DNA of 64,000 nt, from the NCBI GenBank assembly GCA_028715985.1, contig JAQUQR010000003.1, positions 45,890-109,889 on the forward strand, read 5' to 3'. Under the pieces are notes generated by a model. That model had not been told where the DNA came from and searched no databases. It saw nothing but the letters and a program-made list of their open reading frames with translations. The translations under genes were made by a program, and so were the position numbers. Shown piece after piece: positions 18,727 through 28,087 of the stretch; positions within the stretch are counted from its first letter, which is position 1; every line of letters begins with the position of its first letter. Origin of the DNA: Methanocellales archaeon. GTDB taxonomy: Archaea; Halobacteriota; UBA148.

Positions 18727-19674
18727 TCAGTGTTTGAAGTGTCGTATTCCGGTGAAAACCATTGCAATGTTGTGCTCGTTTGCAGCGCGAATAACCTCTT
18801 CATCTCTGATAGACCCGCCGGGCTGGATTATGGCTTTAATGCCCGCTTTGGCTGCCACATCTATTGCATCTCTGAAGGGGAAGAAGGCATCCGATGCCAT
18901 GCAGCTCCTCTGTGATCTCTTGCCAGCTTTTTTTACCGCTATCTCGACGGCATCAACTCTACTCATCTGGCCTGCACCGACGCCCACGGTCTGCTCGTCG
19001 CTGGCGAGCACTATGGCATTGGATTTTACATGCTTAACAACTTTCCAACCGAACAATAGCGTTTTCATCTCTTCCTCGCTTGGCTTTTGCTCTGTCACGG
19101 TCGTCAAATTGCTTACATCCAGCACATCCCTGTCTTGAACTAAAAGACCGCCAACGACTTTTTTCATGTCCTTCTCGGTCGTTTTGATGAGAGTTTTGAT
19201 GAGATCGCCCACCTCCAGTACCCGCAAATTCTCTTTCTGCTTCAACGTCTTTAGGACCTCGTCACTGTAACCAGGGGCTATTATTGCCTCCACAAAAGTC
19301 GATGTGATCTCTTTCGCAGTCTCAAGATCGCATTCTCTGTTCAATGCAACGATGCTTCCATAGGCAGAAACAGGGTCTGATGCATGCGCTTTCTTATATG
19401 CCTGGGAAATATTGTCACTGCACGCAGCCCCACACGGATTGGTGTGCTTTATTATCACGACCGCGGGTCTTTCAAATTCCTTCACGAGCTCTAGGGCGGC
19501 ATCCAGATCAACGATGTTGTTAAACGACAGCATCTTTCCATGGAGCTGGATGGCGTTGGCTACACACGCCCCTTTGAAATCCGGGTCCCGGTAGAAAGCT
19601 GCTTTTTGATGTGCATTCTCCCCATACCTCAAATCTTGAATTTTCTCGAACCTAAGTGTTAAGCTTTTTTTCAT
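18727..19674 (-). CDS. purH: AICAR transformylase (PurH C-terminal domain only)
   Basis: This 315-residue protein has the AICAR transformylase half of PurH: LRYGENAHQKAAFY (about 16-29), the catalytic KHTNPCGAA (about 76-84) and GAGQMSRVDAV (about 237-247). The roughly 200-residue N-terminal MGS-like IMP cyclohydrolase domain of bacterial PurH is missing, and the gene starts cleanly at the transformylase. It uses 10-formyl-tetrahydrofolate, whereas most archaea use formate-dependent PurP. IMP closure must then come from another enzyme such as PurO. It overlaps the upstream fusion gene by four bases. Confidence 0.92.
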   Translation of the reverse strand: MKKSLTLRFEKIQDLRYGENAHQKAAFYRDPDFKGACVANAIQLHGKMLSFNNIVDLDAALELVKEFERPAVVIIKHTNPCGAACSDNISQAYKKAHASDPVSAYGSIVALNRECDLETAKEITSTFVEAIIAPGYSDEVLKTLKQKENLRVLEVGDLIKTLIKTTEKDMKKVVGGLLVQDRDVLDVSNLTTVTEQKPSEEEMKTLLFGWKVVKHVKSNAIVLASDEQTVGVGAGQMSRVDAVEIAVKKAGKRSQRSCMASDAFFPFRDAIDVAAKAGIKAIIQPGGSIRDEEVIRAANEHNIAMVFTGIRHFKH

Positions 19675-20834
19675 CCATCGATCACGACCTTTCGTCCAAT
19701 CACTCTCAGTTTGCCATCTGCGAACAGTTTAATGGCCTCTAGGTAAAGCCCCGTCTCTTCCTTGAGAATTCTCTTGCGCAATGATTCAACGGTGTCATCC
19801 TCTCTGACCTGCACAGCACTCTGCAAGATTATCGGTCCGCAGTCGACGTTTTCATCCGCGAAGTGAATCGTACAACCAGATATCTTCACGCCATAATCTA
19901 ATGCCTGCTGCCACGCATTCAGGCCTGGAAAACTCGGCAGTAAAGCAGGATGAACGTTCATGATCTTGTTTCTATAAGCAGATATAACCCTGGGGCTCAA
20001 GACCCTCATGTAGCCATCCATCACAACCAGATCTACGGAGTCATCCTTCAGGCAGGAGATCAATTCTTCATCATACTCCTCACTGTCAGGAGAGATGATC
20101 ACGATGTTATGCCCCTTTGCCATATCTGAAATGTGCGCATTTGGACCGTCACAGATTACTACTGTGATGTTCACGTTTAGCTCGCCTTTCTTAATGCTCT
20201 CTAGGATGGCTGCTAAATTTCCTCCCCAGCTTGAGGCCGATGCAAGTATGCCTATATTTATTCTTCGCACTCTCTTAAGAGGACGTATGACCCGACTCTC
20301 TGTTATGATTGCATCTGCTGGAACGTCATGGTGCTCATTTGGTATCTCATCCAAGACCTGAGAATCATAAGCCAGCGCTACTATGATTGCATCATCCCTA
20401 ACTGAGGACAAAAAACGATCATAGAAACCCAGGCCATAGCCAAGACGATACCCTCTCATGTCGAATGCGATGCCCGGAACGACGATCAAGTCTACTTCGC
20501 CCGCAGAAATGAGCTTTGGGTCCTTTGGCTCCGGAACGTCAAAAGCATCCAACTTTAGTTCATCCAAATCCAGCAGCTCTGATACAGCGAGCTCTCTCTC
20601 CTCTAACTTCGTAACTGGAACTGCGATCCTCTTTCCCCTCTTCATCGCCTCTTTTATCATTCTCCTTGTATGGACTTCACTCCCCTTCGAGATGTAAAAC
20701 ATGACCATTTTAGCTTTGTCAAATTCCTCCAACTCAAGAAGCTTTTTTTCGATCTGCAAACTTTTGCATAGTATCTCTTCACTGGACTGTGCATCCCTTA
20801 TTGCGAGAATCTTGTTTTTGATGCACTTCTTCAT
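19671..20834 (-). CDS. Fusion of 5-formyl-THF cyclo-ligase (MTHFS) and GAR transformylase (PurN)
   Basis: Residues 1-190 form a 5-formyltetrahydrofolate cyclo-ligase, with the nucleotide-binding signature RLGYGLGFYDRFL at about 130-142. Residues about 192-387 form a phosphoribosylglycinamide formyltransferase: NIGILASASSWGGNL at the start, MNVHPALLPSFPG with the catalytic histidine near 290, and DENVDCGPII with the catalytic aspartate. Both halves keep their key residues, and no stop or frameshift separates them. The pairing is logical: one half converts 5-formyl-THF to methenyl-THF and the other uses 10-formyl-THF. I do not know this fusion from characterised organisms. It sits six bases after folD. 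Confidence 0.9.
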   Translation of the reverse strand: MKKCIKNKILAIRDAQSSEEILCKSLQIEKKLLELEEFDKAKMVMFYISKGSEVHTRRMIKEAMKRGKRIAVPVTKLEERELAVSELLDLDELKLDAFDVPEPKDPKLISAGEVDLIVVPGIAFDMRGYRLGYGLGFYDRFLSSVRDDAIIVALAYDSQVLDEIPNEHHDVPADAIITESRVIRPLKRVRRINIGILASASSWGGNLAAILESIKKGELNVNITVVICDGPNAHISDMAKGHNIVIISPDSEEYDEELISCLKDDSVDLVVMDGYMRVLSPRVISAYRNKIMNVHPALLPSFPGLNAWQQALDYGVKISGCTIHFADENVDCGPIILQSAVQVREDDTVESLRKRILKEETGLYLEAIKLFADGKLRVIGRKVVIDG

Positions 20835-20840
20835 GTAATG

Positions 20841-21686
20841 TTACCCTCTTAATGTGTTCTTCGCTGAAACTAAGGTATTCTTCATCAACATGGCTACGGT
20901 CATGGGCCCAACGCCGCCAGGTACGGGCGTGATGGCCGAAGCTTTTTCCTTGACCCCCTCAAAGTCCACGTCGCCACAAAGTCTCCCTTCAATCCTGTTC
21001 ATCCCAACGTCGATAATCACTGTTCCCTCTTTTATCATTTCTTTTGTGATTAGTTTGGCCCTGCCAGCGGCAACAACCAATATGTCTGCTTGCTTTGTGC
21101 ACTCTCCCAGATCCTTCGTTTTTGAGTGGCATATTGTGACGGTCGCATCTCTATTCAGAAGCATCGCTGCAAGTGGTCTACCGACGATCTTACTTCGACC
21201 GACTACAACAGCATGCCTCCCTCTCGGGTCCACTCCAATCTTTTCTAGCATGAACACTATCCCTGAGGGCGTACAAGGCGATATGTTTTCGTTGCCGATA
21301 AGCAGGTTACCTAGGTTAAGGGGGTGAAATCCGTCGACATCCTTTTTTGGCGAAACCTTTTCTAAGATCACCTCTTCATCTAAATGTGATGGCAAAGGAA
21401 GCTGGACTAGAATACCATGAATCCTTACATCGTCGTTTAACTCCAGGATTCTTTTGATCACCTCTTCCTGTCGCACCCCTTTTGGAAAAATGTGCTCTTC
21501 GTAATATATTCCTATATTCTCACAAGCTCGTCTTTTCATCGAAAGATAGGTCTTTGATGCAGGATCTTCCCCGACGGAGATCGTAGCTAAACCAGGGCTT
21601 ATGCCGTAGTCCCCTCTCAGCTTTTTAACCTCTCTCGCAACTTCTTCTTGGAGTTCGTCAGCGATCTTACGGCCGTCGATGATCAT
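20841..21686 (-). CDS. folD: Methylene-THF dehydrogenase/methenyl-THF cyclohydrolase
   Basis: This 281-residue FolD has the usual length. The active-site Y-x3-K (YLSMKRRACENIG), the substrate-binding QLPLPSHL (about 95) and the NADP-binding segment VVVGRSKIVGRPLA (about 155-168) are all present. The C-terminal PVPGGVGPMTVAML is also typical. It interconverts methylene-, methenyl- and 10-formyl-THF. It lies between glyA (14 bases) and the MTHFS-PurN gene (six bases). Confidence 0.97.
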   Translation of the reverse strand: MIIDGRKIADELQEEVAREVKKLRGDYGISPGLATISVGEDPASKTYLSMKRRACENIGIYYEEHIFPKGVRQEEVIKRILELNDDVRIHGILVQLPLPSHLDEEVILEKVSPKKDVDGFHPLNLGNLLIGNENISPCTPSGIVFMLEKIGVDPRGRHAVVVGRSKIVGRPLAAMLLNRDATVTICHSKTKDLGECTKQADILVVAAGRAKLITKEMIKEGTVIIDVGMNRIEGRLCGDVDFEGVKEKASAITPVPGGVGPMTVAMLMKNTLVSAKNTLRG

Positions 21687-21700
21687 AATTCATACCCTAC

Positions 21701-22939
21701 TTAATAAAGTGGAAATTGATTACAAATTCTCTCTACTTCTTCTTTGACATTTCGGCGTATCATCTGGTTACCAATATCTGATAATACCGTAGTGATCATT
21801 CCCGCTATTTCTCTCATCTCGCGCTCTTTCATGCCCCTCGTCGTCACTGCCGGCGTGCCTATCCGTATACCGGAAGCGATGAACGGACTTTGTGGATCAA
21901 ACGGGATGGTATTCTTATTCACGACGATGTTAACCTCACTTAAAGCCTCTTCAGCCGCTTTGCCTGTTATCCCCTTGCTGGTCAGATCTACAAGCACCAG
22001 GTGGTTATCAGTTCCACCCGAGACCAAATCAAACCCTTTGTTTATAAGCTCCTCAGCTAATGCCTTTGAATTCTTTACGATCTGCTTTTGATAATTTATG
22101 AACTCAGGACTCATCGCCTCTTTGAACGTGACAGCCTTGGCAGCGATGGAATGCATCAAAGGACCGCCCTGGATTCCCGGAAAAACAGTCTTGTCTATCA
22201 CCTTGGCGTATTCCTTTTTGCAGAGGATGAATCCTCCTCGAGCGCCACGCAAGGTCTTATGGGTGGTGCTCGTGATGAAATGAGCATGCGGTACAGGACT
22301 CTGGTGAACTCCAGCCACGATCAGTCCAGCGATATGGGCCATGTCAGCCATTAAGTATGCACCGACTGTATCAGCTATCTCTCTGAAGGCAGCAAAATCT
22401 ATCTCCCTTGGATATGCACTGGCACCAGCCACGATCATCTTGGGCTTGTGTGTTTTTGCGAGCTCTTCCACCTCATCATAATTTATCATTTGTGTCTTTC
22501 TATCCACACCATAGGTGACGACGTTAAAGAGCCTCCCCGAAAAGCTTGCTGGGCTCCCATGTGTTAGGTGGCCGCCATGGGATAATTCCATCCCCATGAT
22601 GGTATCGCCGACATTTAGCATGGCGAAGTAAACGGCCATGTTTGCTTGAGAGCCGGAGTGTGGTTGGACGTTCGCATGTTCTGCACCAAAAATCTTCTTA
22701 GCCCTCTCGATAGCCAAGTTTTCCACGACGTCCATGTATTCACAACCACCGTAGTATCGCCGCGATGGATATCCCTCAGCATACTTGTTCGTCATGACGG
22801 AGCCCTGCGCCTCTAGGACCGCCTCGCTAACAAAGTTTTCAGAGGCGATCAACTCCAATCCAGACCTTTCCCTTTCCCTTTCCTGCATAATGGCTCTTGC
22901 CACTTCTGGATCAACGTCGCTTAACCTCAAGTCATTCAC
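21701..22939 (-). CDS. glyA: Serine hydroxymethyltransferase
   Basis: This 412-residue PLP enzyme has [13 protein letters not shown] at about 26-38, [13 protein letters not shown] at about 92 and the PLP lysine in [13 protein letters not shown] at about 224-236. It makes glycine and methylene-THF (or the methanopterin analogue) from serine. It is the first gene of the one-carbon operon. The bacterial-type tail (about 340-412) is complete. Whether it uses THF or H4MPT cannot be read from sequence, but the next gene, folD, implies THF. Confidence 0.96.
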   Translation of the reverse strand: MNDLRLSDVDPEVARAIMQERERERSGLELIASENFVSEAVLEAQGSVMTNKYAEGYPSRRYYGGCEYMDVVENLAIERAKKIFGAEHANVQPHSGSQANMAVYFAMLNVGDTIMGMELSHGGHLTHGSPASFSGRLFNVVTYGVDRKTQMINYDEVEELAKTHKPKMIVAGASAYPREIDFAAFREIADTVGAYLMADMAHIAGLIVAGVHQSPVPHAHFITSTTHKTLRGARGGFILCKKEYAKVIDKTVFPGIQGGPLMHSIAAKAVTFKEAMSPEFINYQKQIVKNSKALAEELINKGFDLVSGGTDNHLVLVDLTSKGITGKAAEEALSEVNIVVNKNTIPFDPQSPFIASGIRIGTPAVTTRGMKEREMREIAGMITTVLSDIGNQMIRRNVKEEVERICNQFPLY

Positions 22940-23030
22940 CTACATTCATTTTTTTTGCATTTGCTAATTAATTAAATTGTCTTATTACTCGACTCGAAAG
23001 AGCAAAAAGTGGGTCAAAAAGTAGCATAAA

Positions 23031-24548
23031 TCATGTTTTATGCTGGCTTTCCCACTCCTTCAACGGAATGCTATATTTTTGCTCTATCTCTTCTCTAAAA
23101 GTCGGACCAGAATTGTACGCGCAGAAGGGTACAATCCTTCTTTTTGGGTCGGGCGTGGCATAATGAATTACGCACCGCTTAACACGTTCTATGTCATAAT
23201 TGTAGGAGTCTTGGAAGTGCATTGCTCCGATGAATAGAACGTTCCAATGGAATTCTCCCAACGACTTATAGTTCTGTTTTTTCAGTATCTGTTTAAGCAT
23301 CTCCTTGAAGTGCACATTTTTTGGCTGCGCATTCTCATGGACGCAATCGTTTATCACTTTCGCACCTTTCATCATTGCTTTTGATCCGCCCAATAAACCA
23401 CCAGACTTTAAGATGCCGATCACCTCATCCACAGATTGGAAGAACTTATCCACGTCCACGAAGCGATTGATTGGCACAAGCTCTTTTCCATCTACGAACA
23501 CGTATGTAGCAACGCCACAATGCGGGTGAGCGCTGAACGCAATCTGGGGCTTTTTCGTGTATTCCTCGACTAATTTTGATAGCGATACGACGCATGGAAC
23601 CGGGTAAAAATCGCTTTTTTTGATCGCTCCGTTTGTCTGTTGCTCTATTCGATCTGCCAGATCGGGGATCGTGAACCTTTGACGCGTTCTCTCTTCAGTG
23701 GAAGCTGCACCCGTAAATGCGATAGGTTGGAAATTAACGCCCCTTATAACGTCGATATTCTCCATGGCAAGCCGGATGGTATCCCCTACTTCATGATCGT
23801 TAAAACCATTGATGACGGTTGGGACGAGCGTAACTCCCTGCCTTGCCTTGCGACAATGCTCGATCGCCTTCTTTCTAATCTCTATCAGGGGCTCTGTCTT
23901 TTTCGACACTCCATCGAAATGAAGGTAAACTGTGCTTAGTCCCGCATCCTTTAGCGTTTGAGCATATTTGGGATCCTCCCCCAATCTGACGCCATTTGTA
24001 GCTATCTGTACCTGTAGGAATCCCATTTTTTTGGCAAGCTTGATGATCTTCGGGAGGTCTGACCTAAGGGTCGGCTCCCCACCAGAAAATTGAACTGCCG
24101 GTGTGGGGACCGGGCGTTCCCCCCTTAACGCAGCGAGCATATCCTTTATTTGCTCAAAAGAGGGCTCGTACACTCTTTTTTGTACGTTAGCATTTGCGAA
24201 ACAAAAATCGCATGATAGGTTGCATCTATTCGTAACATCGATGTTTCCGAGACAAGTGGAACTCAGATGAATGTCGCAAAGACCGCAATCAAATGGACAG
24301 TTTGATGCAGCAGTCTGCGGATTTTGAACCCCTGTTCCGTCATATGCATATTTCTCAACCCTAAGATACATATCAGCATCTGACCAGTAGACATCCTCAA
24401 AGAGACCATGCTCCGGGCACTCCTTCGACATCCAAACGGCACCATCTCGCTCGAAGATGGTCGCATCAACGACCTTCTTGCAATCCGGGCACAAAGAAGT
24501 GGTATGCTTGGGCAGTCCAGGGTTAAGTCTACTTTGGTAAGAACTCAA
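23031..24548 (-). CDS. tes: Radical SAM tetraether lipid synthase-like protein (Tes; MJ0619 family)
   Basis: This 505-residue radical SAM enzyme carries the cluster CNLSCDFC (C109, C113, C116). Extra cysteine sets lie before it (C20, C23 and C44 zinc-like; C84, C88, C91 and C99), as in the Tes/GDGT-MAS family. SGGEPTLR follows at about 155. Family members join archaeol tails to macrocyclic or tetraether lipids. The Methanocaldococcus homologue was once described as a pterin methylase, so a pterin role is the alternative. The adjacent divergent gene is CDP-archaeol synthase, which supports lipids. The start is TTG, with GGGAGG upstream. Confidence 0.85.
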   Translation of the reverse strand: MSSYQSRLNPGLPKHTTSLCPDCKKVVDATIFERDGAVWMSKECPEHGLFEDVYWSDADMYLRVEKYAYDGTGVQNPQTAASNCPFDCGLCDIHLSSTCLGNIDVTNRCNLSCDFCFANANVQKRVYEPSFEQIKDMLAALRGERPVPTPAVQFSGGEPTLRSDLPKIIKLAKKMGFLQVQIATNGVRLGEDPKYAQTLKDAGLSTVYLHFDGVSKKTEPLIEIRKKAIEHCRKARQGVTLVPTVINGFNDHEVGDTIRLAMENIDVIRGVNFQPIAFTGAASTEERTRQRFTIPDLADRIEQQTNGAIKKSDFYPVPCVVSLSKLVEEYTKKPQIAFSAHPHCGVATYVFVDGKELVPINRFVDVDKFFQSVDEVIGILKSGGLLGGSKAMMKGAKVINDCVHENAQPKNVHFKEMLKQILKKQNYKSLGEFHWNVLFIGAMHFQDSYNYDIERVKRCVIHYATPDPKRRIVPFCAYNSGPTFREEIEQKYSIPLKEWESQHKT

Positions 24549-24632
24549 TGTAATACGCCTCCCGTTAGATAATTTAATTAAACCTTCATAACGTTTATCA
24601 GTTCCTATACAAAAAACGTTTTCGGTGTCGAT

Positions 24633-25151
24633 TTGTTCAGCACAATATTGATTGCAGTCTGGTTAATGTTACCGGCATATGTGGCAAACGCCTTTGCAGT
24701 TTTAACTGGCGGTGGAAAATCCATTGACTTTGAGAAGAATTTTCTCGATGGCAAGAGAATTTTTGGGAACGGCAAAACCTGGAATGGATTGATCGGAGGA
24801 ATCATTGTTGGCATGTTTACCGGGAGCGTACAAAACGTATTGCTTCCGAGTTTTGTTTTATTTCCCTTGATTGTGTTGTTTTGTTTAACATTTGGGGCTT
24901 TATTTGGTGACTTGTGCAAGAGCTTCATCAAAAGAAGACTAGATATTGAAAGTGGGTCGAAAGTTCCAGTAATGGATCAACTGGATTTTGTCCTTGGTGC
25001 CTGGTTATTTTTGATATTATTTGCTTACCCCTGGTTCTCGGAGAATTTCACATCGTACCACGTAATCGTTATATTGATCATGACACCATTCTTGCATAGG
25101 ATTACAAATATCATAGGATATAAATTAGGTAAAAAGGATGTGCCGTGGTAA
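24633..25151 (+). CDS. carS: CDP-archaeol synthase
   Basis: This 172-residue membrane protein has about five hydrophobic helices and the CarS-type motifs DGKRIFGNGKTWNG (about 39-52), FGDLCKSFIKRRL (about 90-102) and PVMDQLDFV (about 111-119). It activates digeranylgeranylglyceryl phosphate with CTP to give CDP-archaeol, the branch point of archaeal phospholipids. The start is TTG after a GGTG element. It is the first gene of a run with the small zinc protein, pyrE, purD and argF. Confidence 0.92.
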   Translation: MFSTILIAVWLMLPAYVANAFAVLTGGGKSIDFEKNFLDGKRIFGNGKTWNGLIGGIIVGMFTGSVQNVLLPSFVLFPLIVLFCLTFGALFGDLCKSFIKRRLDIESGSKVPVMDQLDFVLGAWLFLILFAYPWFSENFTSYHVIVILIMTPFLHRITNIIGYKLGKKDVPW

Positions 25152-25297
25152 TGAGATGTGAGATATGCGGAAAAGAGACAAATACCAGAATGTGCATAGT
25201 ATGCGGCAAAAGCGTTTGTGCAGATCATTTTTATATCATGATGTCTGTGTGCGCTGATTGCGTAAGCGATGATGTGGGGAGGAAACATGAGCGATAG
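25151..25297 (+). CDS. Small zinc-ribbon-like protein
   Basis: This 48-codon open frame overlaps the carS stop by one base and runs 11 bases into pyrE. It encodes CEIC, CIVC, C and CADC, that is three CxxC-type pairs with a histidine between, a pattern typical of small treble-clef or zinc-ribbon proteins. Translational coupling on both sides supports it being real. Confidence 0.65.
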   Translation: MRCEICGKETNTRMCIVCGKSVCADHFYIMMSVCADCVSDDVGRKHER

Positions 25298-25808
25298 GGA
25301 ACTGCTAAAGGCATTGAAAAGCTCCCTTAAGTTCGGTGATTTTACGCTCTCATCTGGTTTAAAAAGCAGTTATTATGTCGACAAATACATTTTCGAAACC
25401 GATCCCAATTGTTTGGAAGCCATAGGCAATAAGATCTCGGGTCTGATCCCGCCGGGCACAAAAAAGCTTGCTGCGATCGAACTTGGATCTATATCGTTGG
25501 TTGCAGTGGCAAGCGTCAAGACCAAATTACCCTATGTGATCGTTAGGAAGCAAAAGAAAGGATATGCCACAAAGAAGTTAATTGAAGGGGAGATATGTCC
25601 AGGAGAGACGGTCATTGTGGTTGAGGATGTTATCACTACCGGCTCTGAAGCGGTCAGGGCGGTACAAACGTTACGGGACCATGGAGCAATCGTGTATTTC
25701 GTCCTTGCAGTTGTTGATCGAGAGGAGGGGGCCAGAGAAAATTTGATGGCGATAGGGGTCTCCTTGGTCTCTATAGCCAAATCAAGTGAATTGTTGGACC
25801 AGAGTTGA
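25287..25808 (+). CDS. pyrE: Orotate phosphoribosyltransferase
   Basis: This 173-residue type I PRTase has the PRPP-binding loop VIVVEDVITTGSEAV at about 109-123. The N-terminal GDFTLSSGLKSSYYVD is characteristic of PyrE. It converts orotate to OMP in pyrimidine synthesis. ATG 25287 is preferred to the in-frame ATG at 25269 because GGGGAGG lies six bases before it. It is followed by purD after six bases. Confidence 0.95.
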   Translation: MSDRELLKALKSSLKFGDFTLSSGLKSSYYVDKYIFETDPNCLEAIGNKISGLIPPGTKKLAAIELGSISLVAVASVKTKLPYVIVRKQKKGYATKKLIEGEICPGETVIVVEDVITTGSEAVRAVQTLRDHGAIVYFVLAVVDREEGARENLMAIGVSLVSIAKSSELLDQS

Positions 25809-25814
25809 TTTTAG

Positions 25815-27188
25815 ATGGAAAAGGTTGGCGTTTTACTCGTTAGTTACGGCTCAAGGGAGGCCGCTATCGCAGATTCCTTGTGCAGGAGTGAAAACTATGA
25901 GGTCACTATTTTTGATGCGGATAAACAGAAAAATCCCTTCATAGTTGAAATGGCTGCCGATTATGATATCGGGCTGGATGTGCAGAGAATATGTGAATTC
26001 GCCAAAAAGCATGAGGATGAAATAGATTTCGGAATAGTCGGGCCAGAAGGTCAGATAATAGGAGGCATCAGGGACATCATCGAGCAAGAAACCCGGATTC
26101 CGATGATCTGCCCTACGAAAGAATATGCCATTGAGGGAAGTAAAGTTTCACAGCGCCATTTATTGGAAAAGTGCTGCCCAGAGGCGAATCCCGGATTTAA
26201 GGTCTTTGATACGAAGGATTATCCCGGCAAGGGTGAATTGAGGAAAGACGTTTACTCTTGGTTAGATGAAGTGGGGAATCAGGTGGCTGTGAAGCCAGAC
26301 GCTCCAGCGACAGGCAAGGGCGTTGGGGTTTGGGGGGATCATTTCTCAACTCGCGAGGAGTTATTCGACCACTTTCTATCCATATGCGATTATGGGCCTG
26401 TGATAATAGAGGAAAAAATAGAGGGAGAGGAGTTCAGTTTGCAGTTTTTTTCGGATGGAAAACACTTGGTTCCAACAGAGGCTGTAAGGGATTATAAAAG
26501 GGCATTTGATGGCGATAGGGGCGTAAACACCGGTGGTATGGGCTCCTATAAGGCTCCAGGGCGAATATTACCTTTCATGGATCAAGAGGACTGGGAAGCT
26601 GGGCTTGAAATCGGCAAAAAAATATTCCAAGAATTAAGGGTCAACGGAGGCAACGAGTTGCGTGGCATACCTCTATATATGGCCTATATCTGCGCCGCAG
26701 ACGGGGTAAAAGTTTTGGAAATCAATTCTCGCCCGGGAGACCCGGAAATACAAAATTTGCTCCCCGTTCTGGAAGATGATTTCGTTGATGTTTGTCTTAG
26801 CATCCTCGATGGCAATCTAGCCAGGCTAAACTTCGCCAAAAAAGCGAGTGTTGTCACATATGCCGTACCGATGACCTATGGGGGATATAGAAAGAGATTT
26901 TCCGGTGATGCGAGGGTCGATCTTAGTAAAGCATATGAGCTTAGCAGGAAATATGGAGACGCCATCCGGGTTTATCCGGGTTCTATGGAAATTCGTGGAA
27001 AAGAAACCTATGCACTCGGCTCGAGAACAGTATGCACCGTGGGCATTGCTGATGATATTGATGTTGCAAGAAATATTTCACTAGAGGGCATCACAGCCAT
27101 CGATGGGCCCTTATGGAACAGGTGGGATATCGGATCAAAAGAGCACATAGCTAAAAGTGTGGAACATATGAACTCACTGAGGAGGTAA
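25815..27188 (+). CDS. purD: Phosphoribosylamine-glycine ligase
   Basis: This 457-residue ATP-grasp enzyme is slightly longer than bacterial PurD. It has the ATP-grasp segments QVAVKPDAPATGKGVGVW (about 156-173) and VIIEEKIEGEEFSLQ, the glycinamide signature RAFDGDRGVNTGGMGSY (about 233-249) and EINSRPGDPE (about 304-313). It makes GAR, the substrate of the PurN half of the fusion 5 kb away. It belongs to the pyrE-purD-argF run. Confidence 0.95.
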   Translation: MEKVGVLLVSYGSREAAIADSLCRSENYEVTIFDADKQKNPFIVEMAADYDIGLDVQRICEFAKKHEDEIDFGIVGPEGQIIGGIRDIIEQETRIPMICPTKEYAIEGSKVSQRHLLEKCCPEANPGFKVFDTKDYPGKGELRKDVYSWLDEVGNQVAVKPDAPATGKGVGVWGDHFSTREELFDHFLSICDYGPVIIEEKIEGEEFSLQFFSDGKHLVPTEAVRDYKRAFDGDRGVNTGGMGSYKAPGRILPFMDQEDWEAGLEIGKKIFQELRVNGGNELRGIPLYMAYICAADGVKVLEINSRPGDPEIQNLLPVLEDDFVDVCLSILDGNLARLNFAKKASVVTYAVPMTYGGYRKRFSGDARVDLSKAYELSRKYGDAIRVYPGSMEIRGKETYALGSRTVCTVGIADDIDVARNISLEGITAIDGPLWNRWDIGSKEHIAKSVEHMNSLRR

Positions 27189-27193
27189 AATAA

Positions 27194-28087
27194 ATGAATT
27201 TCATTTCAATGGCAGACCTGTCGCCTGAGGACATCCTGGATATTCTCGACAAAGCAGAGGATATGAAGGGAAAGCGAAAGCAGGGAGTCGATTTGCTGAG
27301 AAATAAGAGCCTGGTCATGCTCTTTGAAAAGCCGTCCACTCGCACAAGAGCCTCATTTGAGGTTGCGATGACCGAACTGGGTGGGCATGCAATATGCCTG
27401 AACTGGCAGGAAATCCAGCTCGGAAGAGGTGAGAGCCTGGAGGATACTGCGCGCGTGCTATCCAGTTACGTAAACGGAATAATGATTCGTGCAGAGCATT
27501 CAAAGGTTCTTAAAATGGCAAAAAGCTCGAGCGTCCCGGTTATCAATGGCTTGACAGAATTGGAGCACCCCTGCCAATCTCTCGCCGATCTTTTGACGAT
27601 CCGTGAGTTCAAGGGGGGATTTTCGGGTCTGAAGTTTGGCTGGATCGGAGACGGCAACAACGTATGCAACTCCTCCATCTTGGCTGGCGCTCTGGTTGGC
27701 ATGAAGGTCGTAGTGGCGTGTCCGAAAGGATATGAGCCCAATGCCGATATCTTGGAAAAGTCGAGAATCCTGGGAGGAAATACGAAAATAACCCATGATG
27801 TCCGGGAGGCGGCGAAGAATGCAGATATACTATATACGGACGTTTGGGTTTCGATGGGCGACGAGGCGCAGAAAAAGAAGAGAATGCTCGATTTTAAAGG
27901 ATTTCAGATTAATGCGGATGTTGTAAAGATGGCAAAGGATGATGTCATAGTAATGCATTGTCTGCCTGCCCATAGAGGAGCTGAGATAGCTCCAGAAATC
28001 ATCGACGATCCGCATTCGGTCATATTTGCGCAGGCAGAAAACAGGTTGCATGCTCAGAAGGCGCTGTTGGTTAGGCTTTTGGGATGA
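27194..28087 (+). CDS. argF: Ornithine carbamoyltransferase
   Basis: This 297-residue protein has the carbamoyl-phosphate loop FEKPSTRTRASFE at about 43-55 and the ornithine-specific HCLPAHRG at about 256-263, which separates it from aspartate carbamoyltransferase. It forms citrulline in arginine synthesis. It follows purD by five bases with GAGGT upstream. It is the last gene before the cassette-like element. Confidence 0.96.
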   Translation: MNFISMADLSPEDILDILDKAEDMKGKRKQGVDLLRNKSLVMLFEKPSTRTRASFEVAMTELGGHAICLNWQEIQLGRGESLEDTARVLSSYVNGIMIRAEHSKVLKMAKSSSVPVINGLTELEHPCQSLADLLTIREFKGGFSGLKFGWIGDGNNVCNSSILAGALVGMKVVVACPKGYEPNADILEKSRILGGNTKITHDVREAAKNADILYTDVWVSMGDEAQKKKRMLDFKGFQINADVVKMAKDDVIVMHCLPAHRGAEIAPEIIDDPHSVIFAQAENRLHAQKALLVRLLG

